From Chamaea fasciata (lineage: Eukaryota; Chordata; Aves; Passeriformes; Sylviidae): a DNA stretch of 64,000 nucleotides. The stretch is taken from the NCBI GenBank assembly GCA_029207755.1, contig JARCOQ010000005.1:47085563-47149562 (forward strand), in the 5' to 3' direction. This document shows positions 51,801 through 62,229 of this stretch, in pieces. Made by a program: the position numbers and the translations under genes. The notes under the pieces were generated by a model, which was given only the letters and a program-made list of their open reading frames with translations, did no database searches and had not been told where the DNA came from. Numbering within the stretch: position 1 is the stretch's first letter; each line of letters opens with the position of its first letter.

Positions 51801-53700
51801 GTAAGTACCGAGCAAAGTGTTTTTAAACGTGTGTTTGAAAAAAGAAAGGAGAAGTCTGCCTGGCCTCATAACTGACTCCTTTCCTTCCTTTTTAATCACC
51901 TCGGTTTTGACTGTTTATATCTCACCCGCTGCTGTTGTACTGGCTTTGCCTGGAAGATGTGTCCATCCCCCTGTAATATCAGTCAGCTTTCACAGGCACA
52001 TGTCACCACATGGGATTTATCACCTCTTCAAGGGAAAAGGCTGATTTAAATGTGAAATATGAACCTATTATGAGCAGTGGAGAAGCAGAGAGACTCATGC
52101 AGGAAAACCTTTATTCCTTCATAAAACTCTGCTGGCAAGATTTGTGCTGCTCTGCATCTCAGGCTACAGGGCTTCTTCCTGGATACCTATCCATCCCTAA
52201 GGGAGATGGAAGACTCTGTATCTCTGTTGTTACTGTAAGTCAAAAGGGAGTTCACCATTGATGTCCTCAGTGCAAAGAACACTATGAATAACTGTGGTTT
52301 CATTTTCAATTAGTGAGTGGAGTAGAAATTCGGAGTAGCACACATGCAGGTCCAGGAGAGCAGGCAGAGACAGAGGAGGGATAAAACATGAAACAGTGGC
52401 CACCTTTTGCCAAGTCATAGAGACCACATATTGCTTGAGTACTGCACAGAGACAAATATAGAGACAATCTCCATAAAACTCTGCAGTCTATTTCATTTCT
52501 GTGCTGTTTAAACCTCACCTTTCCTGAACAGGAAGTGAAATATCCCAGAACTTCACTTTTTTCTTTCTTTCTCAGCTGCTGGAATGAGGGCAGCAATAGC
52601 CCTGAGCAGAGGGGCTATTGCTATTGATGTTGCTTCTAGCCCAAACACCAGCAGTCCCTGCCTACCTCAAGATCCCAATCTCCCTCATATGTCAACGTGT
52701 GCTATATCTATAAAGAACACAACCTTGCATTGATCACTGGGCAGAGCAACGCCCATCTCAGCTGTACAAGTTTTATTTTTCTGACAGAGACACTGGAAGA
52801 AAGCATATTCTGCTAAGCAGATACTGATGCTACCACTGAAAGTGTTATTCATGTTGACTTAATACTTCTCATTGCTGTGTTCTTGCTGCTATCTGTCCCC
52901 TGTGAATTAAGAAAGGAATGAAGACTGTATGCCTCTTGGTCAATAGGGTTCAAATACCTTCAGGTCCTTAGTGTGGATATTATGTTTTGCATTGCCCGGT
53001 AACAGTTCAGTCCTATTTTGGTGACTTTCCAAGTGAAAAGCACCAAAATCTCAGCAGACATTATTTCTCGAGGCTCTCATTAAAGAGGGACAAGGACTGA
53101 GTGAGTGGGTTGTATGCTTACTTTTTAGTGCCACATAGGAATGATTTTGGTTCAGGTTCCTGTTTATTTTCTGGTCTTGTACTGCAGCAGCTTGTTTTGT
53201 TCCTTTCTGTCTGTCCAGAAACTTTCCTAAGACATAAGCTGAACACGTTTTAAAAAGTTATCATTTGGAAATTCAGGGTTTCTGTTGCTTTAGTAGTCTG
53301 CAATTGAAAAATGTCAAGACCTTCCCTGAAGTTTTTAGCTCCCAAGATATGCTGCCTTTCATCTAAATAGCTTTGTTAGAATCTATTCTATAAGGTCAAA
53401 CTTTAAACCTGGTGTGAGGACTCCGATTTCACCAAAGTTACACTAAAGATGGATTTGGCAAATGAATCTTTAAGACTCTAGCAAAATAAATTATAGATTC
53501 TGATTAATATTTTAACAGGTCTTTCTTTGTATTATATCTTAGTTACCAAAATCTATAGAGGATCAATTTTTCTACATGTATCATGTACTGTCAGTTGGCT
53601 TCAATCTTCATTTAGCCAGTTTATGATAATGTGTTTTGCTTTTCACTTAGCAATTTTTTCTGCTCCTATTGGTAAATAATTTAATACTTTTGATTCTTAG
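51801..53700 (+). other. ANO4 intron between window exons 6 and 7
   Basis: A 1.9 kb intron with a perfect 11-bp inverted repeat at 52592-52622 and otherwise no recognised feature. The frames at 52010-52261 (+) and 52306-52596 (-) show no domain. Confidence 0.8.
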
Positions 53701-53756
53701 GTCTGAATCGATTGCTCAGCAACGGCTCCTATGAAGCTGCATTTCCTCTTCATGAG
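53701..53756 (+). CDS. ANO4: ANO4 coding exon 7 (56 nt)
   Basis: Completes Gly227 and encodes residues 228-245, LNRLLSNGSYEAAFPLHE, ending in phase 0. The NGSY.AAFPLHEG motif, completed by the next exon, is highly conserved in ANO3/4 and marks the last third of the dimerisation domain. The acceptor is TTGATTCTTAG and the donor GTATTT, a weaker donor than its neighbours because it lacks the usual A at +4 and G at +5. The exon is short and asymmetric, so skipping it would break the frame. Confidence 0.95.
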
Positions 53757-54274
53757 GTATTTTGCTAATTTTTTTCTTTTTGAACAGATGTTTCTCACAA
53801 AATGAATTCTTAATTGTTTAATTATTTATCCTCAATCTTATTAATGTTGGCCTGTGACATGCTTCCATTTAGCAATGCTTTTTTCCTTGGGGAAAAATTA
53901 GGGGTATTGTCTTGCAAAAAGAGATGAGTAGAGAGAGTTTTTCTGAATCTATTCTGTAAAAACCGTTTGAGTTCATATATCAGTGCGTTTTCAGAGCGGA
54001 AAACCACCACACTCTGTGGGGTTTTTTGAGATTCCCCAAGGATTTTCTTTGCGTTTATAGTCTATGACAAGAATATAATTTACTATATATTTCTTAGGAA
54101 GAATAAACTCAAGTCTTAGTGACATCAGTTGATATACTTTAATGCCATATTTAGTTTTTGGAGCCCAAGTATGGAGTTTGCATAAATTCTATTATCCATA
54201 CTGCTAATAAGGGAGATTTCTTAAATGTTCTTTTTTACTGCTGTTATTCATTAATGTCCAGATTTGTATTTTAG
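53757..54274 (+). other. Short ANO4 intron between window exons 7 and 8
   Basis: A 518-nt AT-rich intron with no recognised repeat, RNA or regulatory feature. Confidence 0.85.
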
Positions 54275-54396
54275 GGAAGTTACAGAAGTAAGAATTCAAT
54301 AAAAACCCACGGAGCAGAAAACCACAGACACCTGCTGTATGAGTGCTGGGCTTCCTGGGGAGTGTGGTATAAATACCAGCCACTGGATCTTGTAAG
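54275..54396 (+). CDS. ANO4: ANO4 coding exon 8 (end of dimerisation domain)
   Basis: 122 nt, phase 0 to phase 2, residues 246-285 and two bases of Arg286. It reads [33 protein letters not shown] and YQPLDLV. The segment R-H-L-L-Y-E-x-W-A-x-W-G-x-W-Y-K-x-Q-P-L-D-L is the best-known anoctamin junction motif. It leads from the cytosolic domain to the pre-TM1 helix. Cys at the E-C-W position is ANO4-like (ANO3 has Arg there). The acceptor is GTATTTTAG and the donor GTAAGA. Confidence 0.96.
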
Positions 54397-56256
54397 GTAA
54401 GACTTACCTGCTTTTGCTATGTCACATTGTAGATGCTTTGAGCACAGGTTGTTTCACTTCTGACAAAACTATGAAAAGCTCAGTTGATTCATGTGGTTTT
54501 TAAAAACTGATCCTGAAGTAATGGGAAACCATTTAGTTCATGGTGACACTACATCCAAAGAAATATTTATAGTGGAGTTTGTAGAAAGACCTAAAAGCAA
54601 AAGGTTTGCTTCCAGAGTTTCCTGACACTGTCATTTGCAATGAAGTGTTTACAGGCTATTTGAGAGAGAAAAAAAAGGGAGACAGAAATCTGTGGGGTCT
54701 GGATATACTTGATTAGACATCTGTCCACAGGAGGAATTCTTGCTCCTTGGAGCATGGCTTTGGTGAAAGATAGGCTCTCACCAACTAGATCTTCTTTTTC
54801 CAAAAAACAACCACAGAATGAGCTCTGGATGAAGTTTCATGATGCTTACAAATGGCACAGAGCTGAGCTTACAGTTGCTGAGTGTACTACTCTGTTCAGC
54901 AGCACTAGTGGTGGAAGTCTCCTTTGTATCAGTGCCCTTTAACTCAGACCAGCTACATCGCCACTGTCCAGATTTATATTCATCTTGAAAGTAGTCTGCA
55001 AAGAAAAAACACTGAGAAAGCTGAGATGTGATTCCAAGTTCTTTTAAATTAAGTTTTCAAATAGCCTTGTATGGACTAATAGAGAATTACATATTTCTTA
55101 TGCATAGAGAGCGAGCATATATAATCAGAGCCTTTACTGATGGTGCTGGCAGAACTATTATTGGACAGTAATGGGCTTTTTCTACTTGAAGAGAGGAATA
55201 CAGAGCTACAAGAGCCTATTAATAAAGTCTTCAGATGTATCAGAAGCACTGAAGATACATTGGCTATCAGGAAGAGTCATCTACAACATGCAATTGGTCC
55301 AGCTTAATAATTTCCTCTTTCATAAGTCCTGTAACTAATAGAAAACTTTGCTCTTATTTATTCTCAAAATTGTTTCCAGATGAAAGATTTGTAGAGGGTA
55401 GCCCTGGAGACAGATGGTGTTAGTCATTAAGGCCATATAAAAGCTATCTATTTCATAAAACAGAGTTCCATATCCATGGATAAAAAGTTAATCAAGAAAT
55501 ACAATTAAAAGTTTTGCTGAGTCATGTAATTTTTTAATGCTTTACAAAATAATTTATTGAATCTCATAATTTAATCCCAAAAGCTTTTTTTTTAATACAC
55601 TGGATAGAAATATGGAATTTTTGTCAAATTACACAATAGAAATTGCTGATTTATGGAGGAGTCAACGGTTACACTGAAGGGGGTTTTTTGCTTTCAATTT
55701 CCCAGTACGCAACAACATATTATTATCACAGTACAAACAACGTATCTCTATAGAGTTTTATAATCATTTGTCCGTAGTGGTCAAGGCTGCTGCTCTTCAT
55801 CAATTCTTGTTTGTGAAAGTGCTCTTGAGGCAATACATAGCATTTGGTTTAATTTGGTGATCAGGCATCTGTAAAGTTTTTTAAAGTATGAGAATAAATG
55901 GTAACAGAATAGGAAATATATGATTATTCTAGACCTTGATAGCAGCCTTCTTGCATAGCCTGAGTTTAAAGTTTAAGATTTTTAAAGTTTTATTTTTTCA
56001 TCAGATAGAGTTTTCAAAATCTATTTTTTTTTTAAAAGGGCAATTGCTATAGACTCCCTAGATGAGGTCAAGAATGTTCTGCTGTTCATGAGAGTAAGTG
56101 TTTACCCAAAGAGGAGAGGGGTGGGGGAAGCAGTGAGATCCAAAGCTACAGCCCCAGCCCAGCCTGCCATTTGCTGCCTGGAACACCTCCACAGCTGTGA
56201 TGAATTCACTGAAGAAGGGTGACAAAAAAGAGAAGGGGATGCCTTTTTCTTCTCAC

Positions 56257-56363
56257 TTCACAGATGCTGGCTTACTCACATTTCCTCAGCTCCTGCTGAG
56301 TTTTCAGAGGATTTGAAGATTTGGGAGGAGCTGAGGAAATGTGAGTAATCCAGCATCCGTGAA
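56257..56363. repeat. Long near-perfect inverted repeat (38-nt arms, 31-nt loop)
   Basis: The left arm (56257-56294, beginning TTCACAGATGCTGGCTTACT) and right arm (56326-56363) are reverse complements except at two positions, with a 31-nt spacer. An RNA from either strand would fold into a hairpin of about 107 nt, the size of a microRNA precursor. On the minus strand one mismatch becomes a G-U wobble. No target duplication or transposase-type termini surround it. It may be a hairpin RNA gene, a template-switch quasi-palindrome or a very small inverted-repeat element. Confidence 0.9.
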
Positions 56364-57255
56364 TGAATCTTCCATGTCTACTGCCACTCTCAGCAGTTCA
56401 CATGTCTATTGAGCTGGTGACTTTTCCTTGAAGAACTGATGACACCAGCAAGACCGGCTGTTCATTTCACTTGGAAGCATCTCAGCAGGCACACTTTAAG
56501 AAGAAGCTTTTTTCAGAGCCAGTTCTACAGCAGGAAAATCTTTTTTTCCCCCCATAACAAGGGTTATGTGGGATTGTGCTTGAAGGCTGTAGTGTTTTCA
56601 TCTGTACAGGATGTCGATTATTCCACAGACATCTAGGCAGAACTTATGCTGCTAGTTGACATTGTGATTTAGAAAGCTAAGAAGTAAATTAGACCTAGAT
56701 AGTACAATTATGTCATTAATAGGTGTGCTATTTCTATCTTAAAGTCAAGCTATCACAATGGTAAGTGAAAATGTTCATACTTCTGTGCTGTTTTATTTTT
56801 TCCTTAGATGTTAAAATGAGGTTTCCATCTCCTGTGCTGCCAATTTGGCAACTGCCAAATATCATTTAATCTCATCAGCTGGCTCTTCTGGAGATACTAG
56901 TCACTAAAAATAAATGAGAAAAAGTCATTTGAGGGAAATTGCATGATTCTGCTTCCACTCTGCTTTGAAACATGTGGCAGTATGATGGCACAAACTTGGC
57001 ATAATTTACAAAGCCGCTCCTATTAGTCAACAGATGTGGTACCATGACTTTAATTATCCATCTCTTGGAATTTAGTGTCCATAGATTGCCATGGTAATTT
57101 ATGACCCTTAGAATGGATTATTACTGGAAAGAAACACAACTCATCCATTATTTTTATTTGCTATGGTAGAAAAAGTTGCAGTGATTCCTGGGGACCTCGG
57201 ATCACTTCCTTCACACTTCTGTGCATTTCTGCTTCCCTCTTGATTGTGCAAAAAT

Positions 57256-57280
57256 TGCTGCTGCTGCTGCTTGTGTGTGT
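57256..57280 (+). repeat. Short (CTG)n and (TG)n run
   Basis: Five CTG triplets followed by TTGTGTGTGT. This is a minor intronic microsatellite. Confidence 0.8.
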
Positions 57281-59929
57281 AATTCACAGGACCAAAATGT
57301 AGGGAGAAAACTATGTTTTTTAAGTGATTGTAAAGCTATCTAAATGAACCTGGAAGCAAAAACTGATGCCTGAGTAACCTGCATTTTGCTCCATGTTTCC
57401 ATTAAGTGTCTTGACTTCAAGCCGACTACTCTCTTTCAGTCTCCTGTCAAGCCTTCCTACCCACCCCATTGCTTCTGACACAAGAGCTTCAAATGTCCAA
57501 AACACGTGCTAGAAAGCTCTTGTTTCTGTGATGTAGAAAGGTCTTTCATTCTTACCTGTAGAAGAGTTGATGAAAATAGATAGGTTCTTAGTTTGAGACC
57601 TGATCTGTTTATATTCTAGATCCATGACTTCCTTCTAGGCATGCTGAAAGCAAAATATTCTATAATAAAGGTCTTTAAACATAGGATAATTCAATATCAC
57701 TTTTCATAAGTCTGAAATCAGACTTTGTAGCTTAATAATTTTCAAAAACATGCCTTATTGATGAATATTGATATTGAAATCTTGACCCAATTAAGTCATA
57801 GGTCCTACCACTGAAATGGGTTGAGGGAATATACAGTTCACCATAAAAGTAACTGGTATTGAAGGGTATACAGGCTAGCTTACAACTGAGAAGCTGAAAT
57901 TACATTTTTATTATTATTTTGATGGTTCAGCATATATAAGGATAGGAGAGATGGATTATTCTGTTAGGTGCTTGGGGGTTTTTTATGTCTCTGCTTTTCA
58001 GGTTGGTTGTGGAGAAAATTTTCTGTGGGAGAACCATTAAAGACTCAAACAATTTTTTTCTGTCCATATTAATAATCTGAGAAATTGGATAGTAATATAC
58101 TTGCAAAGTTAACAAGAACACAAAGATGTTATCAATGCTGGAAAATTTCAAAAAGGCCTTGAAATGAACAGAATGATAACAGGTGAAATTTAGGAATATC
58201 TAATGCACAGTGATGCAGTCTGGAAAAAAAACCTCTGGAATTCTTTGTATACATTGCTGAACCCTGCCTCAGAAAGAACTCCATCACTGAGGAAAGCTGT
58301 ATGAAATTTCTGGTTCTTACATAGTGACAGAAGAAAATAAACAAATTTCCTCTTCAAACAAAAATTTGGGGCAAATTGAAGGGAGTGACAAAGGTATCTC
58401 TACACATTTTTCATCTCCAAGGGTCATGATGGTCCAGACTAGCTGAATTACTTATTGGAATAAAGGTGGAACTGCTCTGAATATGGCAGCTAGGAAGGCC
58501 TCCAAAGACCTTCTGATTGGCATAGTTTGTTTCCATAGCATTTAACTGAGTGGTATCTGAGCAAGACTAAAAGGAGAAATATGCAAACTTTGGGGCCAAA
58601 AGACATGATATATTAAGTTGATCCTGATGCAATTTACAGTAGTACAGACTGTGCCTGTGGAGTACCAGCTGAATTGAAAAGGGCAATAATGGAATACTGA
58701 GGCTGTTTCTCCGTATTTAAACCAGGATGTATCAATGTAATGTCAACATCCTTAATTTATTTTTAAAACCCATCTCAAATGACTTTTCCTTACTTTTCAG
58801 AGATGGGTTGCTTCCCATCATGGACAGTCTTCTTTACGCACACACTAAACTTTGCTTGGATCTTCATCTAGGATGAAGGTGTTTGATTTCTAGATCAAAA
58901 AGGATACTGTGACTTGCACTGTTAGACTGAAGGGCTCAACAGGATAGGAGACTATTTTTGCCAATAATGCTTCTCAGCTAGAGGATTGGAATGAGGAGGC
59001 ATTCGTCCTTGAGTGTAGGGCATGAAGTAAAAAACAAAGCTTGGTAAAGGTGAGGTGGACTTCACTACTTTGAACTACGTACATGGAGAAATATAGATCA
59101 TCCATATTTAGTGGAAGTAAGCTCAAATGTGAGTTTGCATTTTTGGAGGAGAAGTCACAGACTGACATCCTCAGTCAGGAAGGAATATAATCAGGTGTCA
59201 GGAAAAAAATCAGGCCAAAGGTTTCATTTGCACTCCTAAGTCAGGTCTTAAAAAGCCATTTGCAGCGTGTTTTTTTACAATCAGACCTGCTGCCCTTGTC
59301 AGAACTGAGCATGTTAGCATTAGCTTGCTACCTCTTTAGCCTGTGAATTTGAGTCTCTATTGAATGACAGAAGAATAAAACCAAAATGACAATACATGGC
59401 TTCTTATACAGACCTGGTAAACTCCAATGAAAATAGTCGCTGCAGGTCAGTATCTTTCAGCTGAGCATGAGCCAGAGAGATATTTCTCACACACAAAGTT
59501 TTTAATAACAGCTTGAAAACTTCTACTTCTGTGCAGTCTAGATCAAGTGTCCTCCAGCGCACCCAGCGCTAGAGACAGTTCTAGGTCTTTCCATTCTCGC
59601 TGAGGAAGTTTGTCCAGTGATGTTTTCTGGTAGCATAGAGGAGACAGCAGCACTGGCTCACTGCACTTTTTCTCTGGATAGAGTGGAGTTGCATCATTAG
59701 GATGAAACTGGGTTTCCAGCACCAGCTATTTTCAAACTGAGTGGACATGCATGTTTAAGTTTTCTACAAAGTCTCTGAAACACAAGCATATCATCTTGCC
59801 TCATTCTTCAAAACCAGTCTTGCAAATAATCCCCTAAAATCTCAGCCTACTGTGAACAAATCAGACACAGGACAATACATGAGCCTGCTCCTCTGCTGAT
59901 GAGCTCAGCAGGTTTTTGTGTGCTTTTCT

Positions 59930-60600
59930 CTAATGCATAAATAAAAGTTCGGCTGTATGTGGGAGGAGGAAAATTGCTAATGAATATGTAGCAAAATGGA
60001 ACTTTCTGGCTACTTTACTGCTGTTTTTTGAGCAATATCTCTAATAAATTAGGATCAATTCAGACTTTCTTTAAACCATTGCAAGATGATGGACCTTACT
60101 TACACTTCACTTTCCACTGCAGTAGAATCATTAAATTAGTTTTCCAGGAACTGAGCTAAGAAAATAAATAATCAAATGAAAATAAACTGTATTGGCGAAT
60201 GAACTCTGGTTAATTGATTTCTTAGAACTAATTTGAGCTCAAATAATTTTTGCTGTTATACAAGCTTTAGGGATAAAATTTATTTCAGTGCAATTATATG
60301 GACAGTAAAGTCAAACAGCCAAAATCAAAGCAAACCATCAATTTCCCAAATACAAAGAAGGTAACTCACTGTTTCCTTCATGAGGTTTCCATTTATCTAA
60401 GTGTAAACTGTGGTTATTGAATTTTTAAATTCATGTTTAAAGTTCATTACTGAGTCAGGTCCCTCAGTGTGCATTTAGAAGCTTAGTTGAAGGCTTTCTC
60501 TCCTCTTTAATCTACTCCTCTGATATGATAGAAATGGGGTTTTGTCTACTAATGAGCAAGATTAAGTAGATTATCCTAATTAGCAGGTAACTTTGCTGTG
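59930..60600. promoter_or_regulatory. Repeat-poor AT-rich block upstream of exon 9, candidate regulatory
   Basis: Dense in TAAT/ATTA cores (GCTAATGAATATG near 59976, GGTTAATTGATTTC near 60208, TCCTAATTAGCAGG near 60575) and free of recognisable repeats. It may be a conserved intronic enhancer or splicing-associated region. The composition alone is weak evidence. Confidence 0.25.
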
Positions 60601-60616
60601 TTGTGTTTTAAAACAG

Positions 60617-60751
60617 ACGGTACTTTGGTGAGAAAATTGGGCTGTACTTTGCCTGGTTAGGCTGGTACACAGGGATGCTCTTCCCAGCTGCCTTCATTGG
60701 ATTGTTTGTCTTTTTGTATGGAGTCACCACTTTGAACCACTGCCAAGTCAG
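60617..60751 (+). CDS. ANO4: ANO4 coding exon 9 (transmembrane helix 1)
   Basis: 135 nt, phase 2 to phase 2. Completes Arg286 and encodes residues 287-330. It begins [20 protein letters not shown], the start of the anoctamin Pfam domain. A hydrophobic run, [16 protein letters not shown], follows and forms helix 1 at about residues 295-322. It ends TTLNHCQV with a split serine. Cys328 is the first cysteine of the first extracellular loop. The [19 protein letters not shown] stretch is shared by ANO3 and ANO4, while [15 protein letters not shown] favours ANO4. The acceptor TTTTAAAACAG has a poor pyrimidine tract. The donor is GTAATG. Confidence 0.97.
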
Positions 60752-61543
60752 GTAATGTGGGAACTTATATAAAGAAATTGCAACTGTAGGTTATTACAAA
60801 TAATTTAAGAGATCTTCCTACACGCTGTTAATTATTTCATTTTGAACTGTTGAATGAACAGTCGAGAAAAGACTACGTAGTTGTCATAAGATACCCAGTA
60901 TCAAACTGGGTATGTTTTATGTTTTATGCTCCTGAATTAGGATGAAATTATGCTCCCATGTTTTATGCTCCTGAATTAGGATGAAAGGAAATGCTTCTTG
61001 CCCAGTTCCAGTTGCTAATGGTGTTGGCAACTCAGAACAAAGTAGGAAAAAAGTAGACCTCTTCATTACTCTTTAAGGAGCCAGCACAAGAGTGGGGAAT
61101 TTTCACTCTCTATAAGGCCTTTCTTAAAGATCCACCACAAAGGCATTCCTCAGATGAAGAAATCCCTGGACCTTCTGCTGAATGCTGCGTCTTTAAGTTT
61201 TTGTGCACTTAAGCCACAAGACTAATTTTGTCTGAAGTCATCCTCACCCTCGTCCTACCAAAGGTCACTCTGACTCAAGGGAGAAGCTGGAAATTGTAAA
61301 GAGATGCTGCTAGGTTGTCCCTGGAGAACAGCGTTCTGCAGTTATGACTGTAAAATCTGTAGTCTTAGACAGTCAACAAATATTGATTATACACATGCAG
61401 TTATGAACATCTTGGCTTCGGTTACAGACCAGTTTTGTTCAATAAGTAACTGAATATTAGCAAAGCCTATCAATACAGACAGATTGTTGTGCAGATTGTT
61501 GTAGTTATGAAGCTATTAATTTTTGTCTTCTCTATTTTTCCAG
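60752..61543 (+). other. ANO4 intron between window exons 9 and 10
   Basis: A 792-nt intron with a 39-bp tandem duplication (60919-60986) and a small 12-bp direct repeat (CAGATTGTTGT twice, about 61480-61502). Nothing else was recognised. Confidence 0.85.
60919..60986 (+). repeat. Two-copy 39-bp tandem duplication
   Basis: A 29-bp stretch starting ATGTTTTATGCTCCTGAATT occurs identically at 60919-60947 and 60958-60986, a 39-bp period. Identity of the copies suggests a recent duplication. Confidence 0.95.
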
Positions 61544-61640
61544 TAAAGAAGTCTGCCAAGCTACAGATATCATAATGTGTCCTATATGTGATAAATACTG
61601 CCCCTTCATGAGGTTGTCAGACAGCTGCATTTATGCCAAG
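61544..61640 (+). CDS. ANO4: ANO4 coding exon 10 (cysteine-rich first extracellular loop)
   Basis: 97 nt, entering phase 2 and leaving phase 0. Completes Ser331 and encodes residues 332-363, [28 protein letters not shown] and IYAK. With Cys328 from exon 9 the loop has six cysteines (328, 335, 343, 346, 350, 359). These correspond to the disulphide-bonded TM1-TM2 extracellular loop needed for anoctamin folding. The spacing C-P-x-C-D-K-x-C is shared with ANO3. The acceptor is CTATTTTTCCAG and the donor GTATGT. Confidence 0.96.
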
Positions 61641-62168
61641 GTATGTTTTAGGCTATGCAAATACAGATGCTTCCTGGTGAAAGCATGAATTTTGCCTTTC
61701 TCATTTTTCTTTAGTGAGCTTGGGTAGATAAAGTCTTAAAGGGACAGATCAGGTTCAGTCAATATTAACACTGTCTTTCACCAATATACTTAGTTTGCAT
61801 TGTAAAACATTTGAATGTGATTTGCACTTAGAGATTCAGCAGTCTCAGGGTCGTGTCCTTGAGCTACGTGTTACTGTGTCCTTGACATCAGTCTTTATCT
61901 CCTCATCCATCCTCTGTACATGGCTCCATAAAATTAACACTTTGGGTCTGAAATGATGCTCATATCTGGTGTTGGCAGGAGTCAAATATTTGACCGGCCA
62001 GGCTGTCAAATAGCCCTGTCAATTCACAGGTGGGTTTCACATGTCAAGGGAAGGATACTCAGGATTGTGAGGCCATCTAAACTCATGATCACATTCATTT
62101 TAGTGGGTGAAAATAGAAAATAAATGCTTATTATCATAAATTGATCACATTTTTAATGTATCTCTCAG
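61641..62168 (+). other. Short ANO4 intron between window exons 10 and 11
   Basis: A 528-nt intron with no recognised repeat or RNA. The donor is GTATGT and the acceptor TATCTCTCAG. Confidence 0.85.
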
Positions 62169-62229
62169 GTAACCCACCTTTTTGACAATGGTGCTACTGT
62201 CTTTTTTGCTGTTTTCATGGCAGTGTGGG
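62169..62229 (+). CDS. ANO4: ANO4 coding exon 11 (start of transmembrane helix 2)
   Basis: 61 nt, phase 0 to phase 1, residues 364-383, VTHLFDNGATVFFAVFMAVW, then one base of the next codon (G, expected alanine). The L-F-D-N-G-x-T-V-F-F-A-x-F-M-A motif is the entry of helix 2 in ANO3/ANO4. The donor is GTAAGT. The following exon, which should continue with the rest of helix 2 and the intracellular basic segment, was not found before 64000. Confidence 0.95.

Larger units (their letters stand above)
54397..60616 (+). other. ANO4 intron between window exons 8 and 9
   Basis: A 6.2 kb intron. It holds the long inverted repeat at 56257-56363, a short CTG run with TGTG repeats (about 57256-57280), and a repeat-poor AT-rich block near 59930-60600 that may be regulatory. 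No transposon was recognised. Confidence 0.8.
5264..62229 (+). other. ANO4: ANO4 gene body, partial (11 internal coding exons)
   Basis: Eleven exons with consensus GT..AG borders and matching phases join into 1149 coding nt (383 residues) without a stop. The product is an anoctamin (TMEM16 family, dimeric ten-helix membrane protein). ANO4 is reported as a calcium-dependent phospholipid scramblase and/or non-selective cation conductance, prominent in brain and endocrine tissue; that is family knowledge, not visible here. Recognisable stretches include the segment ending [16 protein letters not shown] (exon 2), ENDCYTAPFSQQRIHH (exon 5) and [18 protein letters not shown] (exon 9). They fit ANO4 better than its nearest paralogue ANO3. 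The full protein is about 950 residues, so roughly 40% is covered. The N-terminal exon(s) and everything after the start of helix 2 lie outside the window. Confidence 0.95.
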
